Of a stretch of DNA of 64,000 nucleotides, positions 21,123-31,931 are shown in pieces. The DNA is taken from assembly GCA_015179045.1 (NCBI GenBank), contig WHUZ01000001.1, positions 1,674,001-1,738,000 on the forward strand, given 5' to 3'. The notes under the pieces are model-generated. The model ran no database searches. It was not told where the DNA came from and saw nothing but the letters and a program-made list of their open reading frames with translations. Source of the DNA: Kalaharituber pfeilii. Its lineage: Eukaryota > Ascomycota > Pezizomycetes > Pezizales > Pezizaceae. The position numbers and the translations under genes were made by a program. Position 1 is the first letter of the stretch, and each line of letters starts with the position of its first letter.

Positions 21123-22475
21123 CTAATAATACTGACACAATACCATATCATCGATCCATATCGGAGCCCCCTTCCTCTTCCACCTCGCCCCCGTTGCCCA
21201 ATCCTCCCCATCACCAATTTTCCACTCCCCCTCCACTCCCACAATTTCTAATCTCACTAGATTGAAAAACGCAAGTTCATATGTAACCTTCAGTTTTGAC
21301 TCCCCTCCAAGTCCAGCTCCCCCCCGAATGTATCTCACGTCCACGAATGCAGGTCTGACGTGTGAGCCGTCAAGACCTATGTCAGAGGTGTATCCCTTTA
21401 TTATGACTGATACTATGCCTGCACCCCCTGAGATACCCACAGGAGTTGGGAAGGCGGATATGAGCATGCTATGTAGATGAAAGTACCGCCCTAAGAACCC
21501 GATAAAACGCTTTACTGGAGTTTTTTCTGGCGCAGGAGATGCCGGAGAATACAACGAGAGATAGTAAAATCCCTCAACTGTATTCTTATTACAAGTTGTT
21601 CCTCTGGGATCCTCAAATGGAAGTGAGTTGGCCTCGCAATGGAAAAAGTTCCAGCCAATACTGAACACGAAGTCATTATAGATGAAAGCGGTACCGGATG
21701 GTTGTGCGATTGGTGGTGCAATGGGGATGTCAGGGTCGATACTATCATTCGAGAAGTAGTCGTCGAAAGTTAGAAGCTTGTAGGATGAGTCCTTTGCGGA
21801 ACAGTTTTCGACTGGTGGGCTGAGAATAGTTGGACATGGTGCGCCGGGTAGCGTTACTGTCGTGGTGAGGGTCTGCGTTGCGCATGGTGGTAAGGTATGC
21901 TTGACTAAAAGAGCGCAGAGCTCTTTGCTGCAACTCGGAAGTCTGTCAGCAAGTTGCTTGGTCGAAAGTTAAGATTCAAACAAATCCTTTTTAACATGTG
22001 CTGAGTTAATACTTACGCAAAGCCGTTGTTTTGCACTTCTCTCTCCTCCTTAATACTCTTCTCACGAGGTAGCTCTTGTCTAATGTAGATTTCATTACCA
22101 TGAGCTGGGACCCATGAGTTGGTGAATTCATCTCTTTTCGCATAGTTTACAACCACGGGAGTGGGTGTGCAAGGCCCTGTAACCGTGACGCTGGCACTCT
22201 CAATCAACGTTAGGAACTGCGCATTCACATCGAATTGGTCCAGTGCAAGAAAATATCCGTCAGAAGTGATTGTTGCCAGGGTTGGGGTGCTCTTAGGACT
22301 CTGCAGATTTGAACTTTATGCTTAAATTAGAATCACTAAACATATGGTTATGCATGAAGCGGAACATATACCTCTCTGCTCTTCGTTCATGATGGATAAT
22401 GGCACCCCCAACGACTCCCCTGATTGCACCGGCAGCAATAACATAGCAAAGCGGTAGCAAAAGCATATTCCACAT
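21123..22475 (-). CDS. Predicted secreted protein of unknown function
   Basis: Three exons, 22475-22372, 22298-22017 and 21927-21123, give 396 residues. The start at 22475 gives MWNMLLLPLCYVIAAGA, a clear hydrophobic signal peptide with likely cleavage near residue 19. The middle part has several Cys, Thr/Pro-rich stretches (LTTTVTLPGAPCP) and NxS/T sites. The C-terminal ~200 residues hold a conserved-looking block: KLLTFDDYFSND, NDFVFSIGWNFFHCE, then SKLKVTYELAFFNLVRLEIV, which suggests a beta-sandwich fold. I do not recognise a named family; similar secreted orphans occur in filamentous ascomycetes. No catalytic motif and no GPI signal are visible, so a wall or extracellular role is only inference. 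The acceptor of intron 1 (GCAGAG) was chosen to keep frame. Confidence 0.72.
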
Positions 22476-22991
22476 CCCTGGTTCAAATCAGCTTCTGAGT
22501 AAGTGAGGGAGGAGAAAGGCCTGCGGCCTCCTCATATATGTGCTCCGGAGATGGCCTTGCACATTTGTTGGGTTTACGCGGATGCAATTACCTCTCGCAT
22601 CGGAGCATTGGGACGCATTTGGCCTGTATGTCCAATGCAGCTATCCATACTACATCGAAGCGTACCATATATGTGCTACAAATATTCCCGTTGCACGTCC
22701 GAATGGGGACATCAAGGGGCCAAAGGTAAGACAATGTCCCTCCAAGGACACAAACGGATGCAGAAATCATACATTCGATTGCCGGCGTACGCAGCTCGGA
22801 ACCTTCGATTCACTGGACTCAAAATAGATAACTGAGTATAATTAACCGTAACTGACCAAGTAAACTTTAAAGTTGAAGGAGGGCATATATTCCTTGCTCA
22901 AAAGTATTCTGAAAAACATCTGGCTTACCACCCTTCAACTCTCAGTTGTTTTTCTATAGTTACGTTAGTAACCCTTGCGACATCTGGTTAT
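22476..22991. other. Spacer between secreted protein and BET4
   Basis: About 515 bases. It contains the secreted-protein promoter and the BET4 3' end. Several short overlapping ORFs show no resemblance to known proteins, and no repeat is visible. Confidence 0.4.
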
Positions 22992-24402
22992 TTATGTCTT
23001 ACCAAGGTCACGCCACCGACGCCCTTTCCCTTTCTCCCCTTCCAACGAGATCAATCTTCTTACCCATTCACGTACACGTTCCATTTCCTCCTCCTCGTCT
23101 ATCTCTTCATTCATCCCTTCACCATCCTCATCCTCAAGTTCCTCCTCCTGGTCCTGTAATACATCAGCCTTACTGGGAGAATTCCTCCTCAGTCTCCTCA
23201 GCAACCCCACTAAGCTTACTAGACCAGCCAATATCCATTTGTTACTGTATTCACTCCCGCTCATATTGAGCATATCCGTCAAGTCCTCTATCTCAGAACT
23301 TACGAGTGCAATTTTAGTAGAGTGGGAGAGGTTCGGAGCTATTGGATCCTCAAAAGCTGAGCCAGAAGGATTGCTGGGAGATGCATTGGAGTGAATAAGC
23401 CACCTATGATAAAGCCACAGTGATTGATCCTGAGGTTTTGTGATTATTGCCTTCTTGAGAAGATTGATTTCTAGCCTGTTAGTCAGTAGAGAAGCAAGAC
23501 TTCAAGCTCCAAGATGGTTTTCGCATACCATCCTCCAAAAAGTCCATGCGCTCCTGCTTTCCTGCGCCTCGTTCCCGAAGCAGTCTCCCGACAAGCTTGC
23601 TTCTTCCATGCCATGCAGAGTAGTTGCTCATGTTGCTTTTTATCATTACTGTGGTGTACTCGAACTCCTGCTCAACCAAACTTATAGTATTCCCAGATAG
23701 CCTTTTCTCCATAGCGTTGACAACAAATCTCCTATAGGCCCATCCAAGAAAGTTCCTCTCATCCCTACCCAGCATCATGCTTACTAGCCCCAGTTCTTCC
23801 CTCCACATCCGTTGGGCCTTTTCCGGTTGCAGATACACATTGGATTGAAAAAGCACCCATAAGCGATGATTCCATAGAGCGTAGCATTTTGGGTGCGTCC
23901 GCATGAGTGGTAAGAGGTGGGCTAACTCGGCCTTCAAAACCCCAAGAAGCTTCTTCTCCTCTTCGCTGTCTGGAGCGGCTGGTGCCGATAAGTCTGGCGG
24001 CGGCAATATTCCGCGGAGCAGGATCTCTCGACGATAGTTCCAGATTGTGGGGAATTCCGGATTTCTCTTCAGCAGGGCTGATGTGAGCAGCATTGCTGCC
24101 TCGGTGTACTCCCGGCGGGACCTCTGTGAGAGTCACAAACGCCGGGCCGTGAGCAAAGGAACTTAGGCCACGAGGGCGCACAGGCAGGACCAGGAGACAT
24201 ACAGCATTCTGGACGTCAGCCACAAGGGCGTTGTACTCCTTGATCTTCTGGAGCTCTTCCTCGCGAAGGGCGGCGGTACGAGTCTCCTTCGAGTATGGCG
24301 TTCTAGAGATTCCGTGCTGCCAGCAGCGGGAGGAGGAGGATGTCAGCGCGTTGTGCAATAAGGCGGGGGGTTGGGGGGGGCGGCTGCACTCACGCTGGCC
24401 AT
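22992..24402 (-). CDS. BET4: Rab geranylgeranyltransferase (type II) alpha subunit
   Basis: Four exons, 24402-24394, 24316-24203, 24123-23529 and 23470-22992, give 398 residues. The first exon is only nine nucleotides (Met-Ala-Ser) and joins in frame to HGISRTPYSKETR. Five prenyltransferase alpha repeats are visible, each with the W-x-x-R core: EFPTIWNYRREIL, CYALWNHRLWVL, NFLGWAYRRFVV, NYSAWHGRSKLV and QSLWLYHRWLI. The protein pairs with a beta subunit (BET2) and, with the Rab escort protein, adds geranylgeranyl groups to Rab GTPases in the cytosol. The last 110 residues are acidic and have no leucine-rich domain, as in other fungi. The intron-3 acceptor is GCTAG rather than the closer ACAG, which would create a stop. 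Confidence 0.93.
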
Positions 24403-24987
24403 GGAGCGGCGGGCGGCTGTGTCTGCGTGTGCGTGTGCGTGCGTGGGGCGGCAGCGGCGATATCGGTGTCTGCCCGCGGGGTTCCGGCTCAGGCACGGCG
24501 CGCGCACGTGACCGCACCGGCTTGGCGGCGGTGCACAACCACCCCCCAGAAGAACAGAAGCCCCCCTCCCAACACAAGAACAAAGAGCCCAGCCGAGCCC
24601 CCTCCCCCCCGCACACAGGCTGTCCACTCGCCGTGGCAGAGAACAAAGACCCATCGCGGCCAGCGCCTGTCCAAACAAAGCAGCGCAGATAAAGGAACCG
24701 CACAATGGCCGGCCAAATAGCTATATCCGCCCCTCGACTCCTTCCCGCCGATAGCTCTTCTCCAAGTCATCCTTCTCCTCCTCCTCGCTGTCCATACTCC
24801 TGATCCCACCTTCTGGAAGCTGTTCCTACATTCAGAACACCCCCCAATTGCACCAATTCCGCAAGTTGTTGTAAGCTTCATATTTCCAGCAGCTAGATAA
24901 TCCTTTGGTACGTCAGGTGGGCCCCACCGCTGTGTAGCCCGAAGAGGTTTGTCGCTAATATATGCCTACAAATTTCTAGGCAGAGAT
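24403..24987. other. Divergent promoter region between BET4 and an orphan gene
   Basis: About 585 bases between two divergent starts. The left half is GC-rich with (GTGT)n and C-rich runs. A CTAG just before 24988 could end a 5' UTR intron. No coding feature is seen. Confidence 0.4.
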
Positions 24988-27671
24988 ATGGCAGCAGTGA
25001 GTATTGACGCTGAGTTCACGGTTGATCAAAACTCGCCGGTGGAGCTTGTTTGGCTTGGGGACGTTGAGAGCGGAAATTATGCCACGACCTTCTCCTCTCC
25101 CGTTTACAAGAGGCTGCTTCGAGCGCAGCTGAAAGGCGAACAACTCGAGGACCCTATCACAGATGGGCAACAGGTTCTTAATGTGCTCGACTCTGCTCGG
25201 GCTGCTGTCAGGTCCCGATTTTCTACGGGTTTCTTAGCTGCTTCAGATTTCGCCTTGCTCGACACAGAGACTGTCCGAGATGCAAACAGATTGAAAGAGG
25301 CTGGGGGTACAGCTGGAATCAGCACTTTGCTTTCTCTTGCAACCCCGCGCAGGGAAGTCTTGAGGCGCCAGCTACTGGGGGAGACCTCACCTAAGGGTGC
25401 TGCCCAAGGAGGACAAGATCGCTCCAGGGAGTATCAGCCCATGACTCAAGCGCTGTTGTATGCTATCGACCAATTCAGTGCCAAGAGGCAGCGAGCTAGG
25501 CAGAGGAGGAGGGCTCTCATTGGTAGACGGTATTGGGAACTTCGTTACGAGGCGCAACTACGCCGCGGAGGGGAGCCCTTCCATGGAAAACGCATTCTTG
25601 CTAGGTCAGGCACCGAAACAGAGGGTGATGTCCCTGTTGAGGGAGAAGTTTACTATGAGCGTGGAAGCCTCTGCACCTACTGGTATGACACATCATTGAG
25701 GCGCTGGAATCGTCTTGTTGGATCTACACCTGCAGGAATTAGAGCCCGTGCAATTGCAACTAGGAGGCGCCAAATCTCATCGGTAGAAGTGGAGCAACAA
25801 AACGGCGAACTCAGACCTATGCGTACATTTACCAGTATGACAGCCGAAGAAATCGCACAGTCACTATTTTGTAGGGATACCACCGGGGCCAGAGTATTGA
25901 GGTATCATCAGGCCTTCATTGAATACAAATACGCTGCCTTGAATAATAAAGGAGCATGCGAAGGTCTATGCCGCTTCCATGACGGCTGGCTTGTTCCTGA
26001 GGGGATTGATGGCATCTCTACAAACCTTGATTTATCGTTCAGTCCAGAGGGAGAGTACCTCGCAACCCATAGTTTCTGTGCAGCTTGCAACGTTCGACTC
26101 TGTAGGAAATGTCAAGTCACTTTGCTTCAACATCATAGGGGTAATCTCCGCGAGTTTGTGGAATGCTATCATCAATACAGAGATTTAAGAGGGGTGCGGC
26201 CGACATATGCCCAGTACATTGAGAGTCGGAATGACCTTCCATTGGATCCAGCAGAAGATCCAAACCAGAGTTTTAAACCTCTTGATGTCCAGCCACTTGC
26301 AGACGAGCCAAGTGGAGCCGGCGCAACTGCAGCCGAGGCTGCAGCTCAAGCAGCAGCTGAAAGGGCAGCGGCTGAGCGAGCCGCAAGTGAAGCATTAGCA
26401 GCTCAACGAGAAGCAGCACGACAAGAAGCAGAGCGTCAACGTAACGCAGCCGAAGAAGCGGCCAGAAATGCAAGGGGGGCAACTAGACTTGAAATTGCGC
26501 GTCAAGAGTTCCAAAGTGAAGCAGCTGCCAGACTACAGCAAGAACGTCATCAACGAGAGCAAGGTGCAGGCAGGGAAGAAACTGAGCATCTACAAGAAAC
26601 TGAGCGAGTCAACAGACAAGCACGCCAACGCGCTGACGAGGAAGCCGTACAAAACAGAGGTAAAGTGCCAGCACCCCCATCACCCAAGACCTATGCTTCC
26701 AAGATTATTCTTGCTTAAATGATCATTTCGACGTGAAAATTTAAGTACCTAAAGTTCCACAGATCAATTATCCCCCCTTCCCAAAATCCTATCATACCGC
26801 CAATGCTTACTGCTCTAACTCAACCGCTTTATCTTCAGCTCGCTTAGACAACACAACTACAGTTAACAATGCCACTAACCCCACCTGGTTACAAAATTTT
26901 AGCCCAAACTTACAGACACTCCTATCAGACTACGTGAGATCCGGGCGTGGCAATCTATTATTTACGCCGTTCAGCACCGCCCAGACTAACCCCAACATTA
27001 CACTACCCCCAATTAGTGCAGGTCCCCACACTTCAGTAAAAGGTACAGCTGGATCTTCAAGTGGTGGCGGATTTTTAGGTATTAGTGGAACTCCACAGGG
27101 TAGTACATCTTCAGGTGTTAATAGGACTCCACGGGGTGGTACATCTTCAGGTGTTGGTGGAACTCCACGTGGTGGTACATCTTCGGGCATTAGTGCAACT
27201 CCTCGTGGTGGTACATCCTTAGCTGTTAGTGGAACTCCTCGTGGTGGTACATCTTCGGGTATTAGTGGAACTCCTCGTGGTGGTACATCCTCAGCTATTA
27301 TTGAAACTCTCCGTGGTGGTACATCCGCAGCTGTTAGTGGAACTCCTAGTGGTGGTACATCCTCACCTGTTAGTGGAACTCCCCGTAGTGGTACATCCGC
27401 AGCTGTTAGTGGAATTCCCCGCGCTGGTACATCCTCAGGTGTTAGTGGAGCTCCACGTGGTGGTACATCTTCAGGGGATAGATCTTCAAGTGGCACTGGC
27501 ACCCCAGGCGATGCTGGAACTTCAGGAATCTCGGGTGGTGCTGGAACGTCAGGTGGTGCTGGAACATCAGGTTCAGGTGGTACTGGGCCCTCAAGGGGCA
27601 AAGAATTTTTCCCTGGGAGGCCGAGGGGAAGCGGACGCTCGGGTGGACGCTTCGTTCGGGGAGCAGGTTAA
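24988..27671 (+). CDS. Unrecognised protein: Cys/His cluster, coiled coil, 12-residue repeats
   Basis: I propose two exons, 24988-26659 and 26839-27671, giving 834 residues. The intron has a GTAAAG donor, a CTAAC branch 18 nt from a TCTTCAG acceptor, and keeps frame. Without it the second ORF has no ATG at all. Start is the ATG at 24988; a reading from 24949 begins with TTG. Residues 1-300 are mixed alpha/beta with no motif I know and an Arg-rich stretch near 165-190. A Cys/His cluster follows at about 330-380 (CEGLCRFH, then HSFCAACNVRLCRKC), which could bind zinc. Residues ~450-545 are Ala/Glu/Arg-rich, a long coiled coil. The second exon is Gly/Ser/Thr-rich, with about eleven copies of GGTSSGVSGTPR, ending in an RG-rich tail (GRPRGSGRSGGRFVRGAG). 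I recognise no family; a captured viral or mobile-element gene or a lineage-specific scaffold are possible. Confidence 0.6.
27063..27482 (+). repeat. 36-bp minisatellite, about 11.5 copies
   Basis: Tandem units of 36 bp encode Gly-Gly-Thr-Ser-Ser-Gly-Val-Ser-Gly-Thr-Pro-Arg. Units start at 27063 (degenerate), 27099, 27135, 27171 and so on to 27459 (partial). The period is kept exactly, with no indels. Differences between copies are mostly at third codon positions on the + strand (CCA/CCT/CCC, TCT/TCC, TCA/TCG). Lies inside the second exon of the orphan gene and should vary in copy number between strains. Confidence 0.9.
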
Positions 27672-28595
27672 AGTTGCATGTTCAAAAGATATGAGGCCTG
27701 TACTATGGTCAATGCGCTCAGATTGCTTCTATAGCAAATACAATCTCTCGTGTATGCAAATGTTCAAAGGCCCTTGGCCTTGTGTCTGCAAAATTGCGCT
27801 TTTTACCTAGGTATTTACTCGTATACATCTAGAATAGCTAGTACCTATGTTCATTAGGTCGTCTGCCTCTAAAAAAAAAAATCTCACACACACAATCGAT
27901 GTTTTCGTATAGTCTCATGACATGGCATGAGACTAGTTTTTGTATCTTCACCCGAAGCGAGGTTATTGTGGTATAAGCAAGCATCAGGGTAATTGAAATC
28001 TCGCAACGCCCACGAGCTCCTAAGTGACGGACAGGAGCGAAAGCTCGGGTATTGTCCTACATACTCATTGGACAAAAGTATCTACAATGGCTGCGGCCGC
28101 CAGCGGTGACGCAACCTGCTCCACTTCTACAACCCATTGCCCAAATCTTGAGCGGTCCAATCAGTATATCTTTTGACCTGCTCAATGTGTAATTTTGCAA
28201 TGTCAGTTTCAATATATGTTCAAATTGTCATACAATATTGCAAATAGCAGTAGCTTTCAATCTCTGGTAGATTGTACATCTGGTAATACTGCTACGTCTT
28301 CAGTGTCTTTCCACCGCTTAATCATACAAGCAAAAGTTGACATAAATACCCATTCCATTGCTAATAATAAATAAGGGTTGATGAGATCGGTGCATTACAA
28401 CAATCAAATATCAGACTTCTATAATGTTTTTTTCCTCAGGCTATTGTCGCTGTAGTTGGAGTAAAGAGAAGAATTACCTGGCCAGGTGGTAGACAATCAA
28501 GATCAAATATTTTTGTCTAAAGATTGTCTGTATACTTTCCGCTTGTATATAAGTATGATAAACATTTTATTAACCATATATATCTTCTGTTCCAA
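27672..28595. other. Spacer between orphan gene and VPS18
   Basis: About 920 AT-rich bases between two convergent genes. An A11 run lies near 27871. No ORF of note, RNA gene or repeat is seen. Confidence 0.4.
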
Positions 28596-31500
28596 CTATA
28601 ATGCCCATTCATCCTTATCATCACCAGGCCCAATGAATGGCTGATCAATAGCCTTGACCGCAAATTCGCTGCATAAAATGCTATCATTATAAAAACCCAA
28701 CACGTTAGTTTTCCGCGCTTTGAGCCAACCAAGATGGCAGGAATCATGTTGAGAGGCATACCATGCGCTAGCAATCAATCCGTCAAGCTCTTCTACGGCT
28801 CTCTCCCGTGCCTTACCTATTGTCACGCTTCGTGAGATCTCATCTTGTAATGCTCTGATTCTTTTACTCTTTCCAACGCCAGCCTGCTTCAAGATTTGCG
28901 TTGCAAGACAATCGCTGTGAAAAGCATGCTGGCAGGGAAAAACAAAGAACTGCCTCGACAGCAACGGATATTGGCAAACATAGCATCTTTCACCAGGCTC
29001 GACAATAGCATATCGAGTCTCCAGAGCTAGAATATCATTTCTGATATTTTCAGCTGTGTGGGTGGATTCATCCATTTCTTTCTTAAGCATGTCGATATGT
29101 CGACTGTATTCTTCTAACGCGGCGCATATCTCCTCCTGTTTATGGACAGTTAGTGAATGCTCATTACGATAGACTTCTGTTACCATACCTTGAAATCATC
29201 TATTACTACAAAATCTGGGAAAAATGGTATTAAGTCCTCGATTTTCAGTAATTCACATTGTTTTAAGAATTCGATGGCCCTATCATGTATCCAGGGTTAA
29301 TATCTGGAATATGCAGCCAAATTGCGAAACTCACGTTTTTATTCCATCAGATTGCGATATAACCTCCTTCGCAACAGCCAGCCATAGTTTCTTGCGCAGT
29401 GCTGGGTCACCTTCAGGTCTGTCGGCTACAATACGTGCCAGTTCAATGTTTTTGTGCTTGAGAGCCAATTCAACTGCTTGATAGTATTGTCCCATAGAAG
29501 AATATATGTGGACGCAACTTTGCACATGCCCATACTGGATACAAAGCCTGAGTGCAAAATCCGCATCATACTCAGAATCAGCAGAATGTGACTCTAGGTA
29601 TGACAATAAAGCGGCTTCGTCCCGAGATGGATGACATGCATAAATACTAATGAGAGTATTATGTACCGCAGCATCATTATTGCCCATTTGATTGATCACA
29701 TATTGGAGGTAACGAACAGCTTGGTTCTGGAACTATTAGTTAAGGGAAGTTTAGGGGTAAAGGGATGTCTTACTTGGCTTAATGGCACCGTAGCATCTTT
29801 ATTATAGTTCAATAAAGCTGGGATTAAGTTCCGAGGATTAAGGTTGGATTGCCTCATTAAAATATTGACAGTCTCCATAGGTGCTCCAGTCATCAAAACA
29901 GAGGAATATTTGTAAAACATCTCTGGGTCAGATTGCTTCTTTAACACATCCAAAGCTTCAATCCACTTTTCTCTTTGTATCCAATATGCTAGAACATAAC
30001 TGTGATCATTGATGCTGGTCGCATAGAATAAAAGCTCATCCCTCCGGCCATGGCTGCTAATGATCTCATATGTAGTCTTTCGGTCGAGGTCACCTTTGTA
30101 CTTATTTATAAACTCCTGATATTCGGCTCTCACATGATCAAGTTGTGACTTTGCTTGTAATTCGCTTCCAGAACTGAGTTCCGCCTTGGTAGAAATTGCA
30201 TCATCAAGTGCATTCAATTTTGACATGAAAACCTCGATTAACCAACTTGACACCATTATCCTTTGCATAATTTGCTGCTAAATCATCAATAAAAGTGCAG
30301 AAGCTAAAATAACTGAAGGAGTACCCACGGTCTTTTTTAGACAGGAAAGCTTCGTCAAAAGATACTTTCGTAGAGCATCAGGCTCTCCATTGTCCAAAAA
30401 CGTCAAGCATACTTCCTCAAATGGTTTGCTACTCTTCCCATATACCGCAGCAGCATCAACATACAGACCTTGAGCCGTAAGATGATCACCCTGCGCAATT
30501 GCTACAGTGTCCTTTTGATGTGCTGTCTTGACACGTTCGTCAGCAGAGTTCAACTGATTGACAAGGACTGCGTACATACTTCAGCATATTTATACGCCTC
30601 GTCAAATGCCTTTTCGGTCATCTTCAGCCTCCATACGTCTCGTTCTTCCTTATTCTCTTCAATTTCAAATATCGAATCACTAGTAGAGATCCAATACGTG
30701 CTATACTTGGGATCCACGCAGAATCCAAGCACTTTCGTACCATGAATTGCAATATCTTCCTGAAACACAACACTATCGTCGAGCCTGTTAACCGCATAGA
30801 TAGTATTGCCACACAAAATTAGGATGTGAAAATGTGTAAGAGCAATCGAAGTAATTTCCCCTTTTGCATTTGGCAACGCTGACTTTGATAATAGCCTGGA
30901 GCCTGAAAATACCTGTATCCCAAGGTCGGAGGTAGTAGGCGTCATATAGAGACTTCCGTGGTATATCCCAGTGCCAGAGAGCCACCCGTAACTTCTCTCA
31001 GGTGAAAATTGTTCCTTCGGCTCTGGTGATATTGAAAGCACACTGTATGACTTTGATGAGGGTTCTCTGAATTCCTGACGACCTAAAGTATGGTTAGTTT
31101 CTCTAGTATAGCAATCCAAGCACTCGCTTTTCATACTTGGTGCCTCGGATTCAAAGAACCTTGTGAAGATTGGTGCAATATCATGCCCATGCCTGGCAAT
31201 CTTTCCTACAAAGTGCATTATCTGTTTTGGGGTTGTAAGCAATACCCGTCTGAGATCTGCTTGGCCAGGTAAAGCATCGACATACACCCCCACAATTGGC
31301 TGCCCATCCGGAACTTTGTACACTTGCTTCATATATCTTTCATCCCGTCTCATAAACTCTTCTGATGCCTCAATATATGTTTCATAAACTGTCCCATCTT
31401 GAGTCCCAATCAAAATCTCTCGAGTGGAAGTTGTAGGTTGGGCGGGACTCCAAGCTACAGACTCTATAAACACACCCTTTAATCGGGAAAGATGTCTGGC

Positions 31501-31931
31501 CTTTGTAGCACGAGAATGCAGGTAATAATTCTCGCCAAACGTAGTAGTGATGAGTAGATGGCTGGCAGTAGGGTCAAGGAAGATATTACGTATCGTACCA
31601 ATCTCACTCGACTTCTTTGGTAGATCCACATCTAAAGTTATCCCCAGACGTCAGCTCTAAACATTCAAGAGTAGTGGCACTTCTATCAGCCAGGGGCGAA
31701 GATACCATCTACATCTTGTGCATTGTGGAGATCTATTCGCAACAGTCGGTTGGAGGACAGAGCCAGGATGATGACATTGTTCGCGACCTGGATTGCTACA
31801 AAATCAGATGCAATTTGGAACTCCAGTGCTACCCGCTGTAAATTGAATATCGGGAGGTCTGCTGTGAAGTCCGGCATGTTGGATGATGAGGCCACGAAGC
31901 TACTGAGTCCATATGACGGATTAAACGACAT
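28596..31931 (-). CDS. VPS18: Vacuolar sorting protein VPS18 (PEP3)
   Basis: Nine exons: 31931-31706, 31631-31137, 31082-30580, 30526-30329, 30277-29774, 29726-29335, 29279-29189, 29135-28762 and 28680-28596. They give 955 residues, the normal family length. VPS18 is a core subunit of the HOPS and CORVET tethering complexes at endosome and vacuole membranes. The N-terminal ~350 residues form the Pep3/Vps18 beta-propeller region (GTIRNIFLDPTASHLLITT, LSGTGIYHG). Clathrin-type helical repeats follow (YVDAAAVYGKSSKPFEEVCL, KQSDPEMFYKYSSVLM). A C-terminal RING-like domain has CYVC (residue ~854), PCQHAFHSDC and a final CILC. The last intron falls inside the RING, joining LIASA to CILCSEFAVKAIDQPFI. 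Splice signals are consensus except exon 4, which opens after an AAG acceptor. Confidence 0.95.

Noticed and set aside
20739..21251. 170-codon ORF between MED4 and the secreted gene
   Set aside because: No family resemblance, no introns or promoter-like context, and composition like the surrounding spacer.
27063..27482. Possible CRISPR array because of regular 36-bp repeats
   Set aside because: Repeats are directly adjacent with no spacers, in a eukaryotic coding exon; it is a minisatellite.
26930..27601. Antisense ORF of about 223 codons with PEDVPPRGVPLT repeats and a C-terminal hydrophobic segment
   Set aside because: It starts with TTG and is a frame shadow of the + strand minisatellite, which itself splices to an upstream exon.
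26934..27671. Second + strand ORF as a separate gene
   Set aside because: The frame has no ATG between the upstream stop at 26742 and its end; a canonical intron joins it to the preceding ORF instead.
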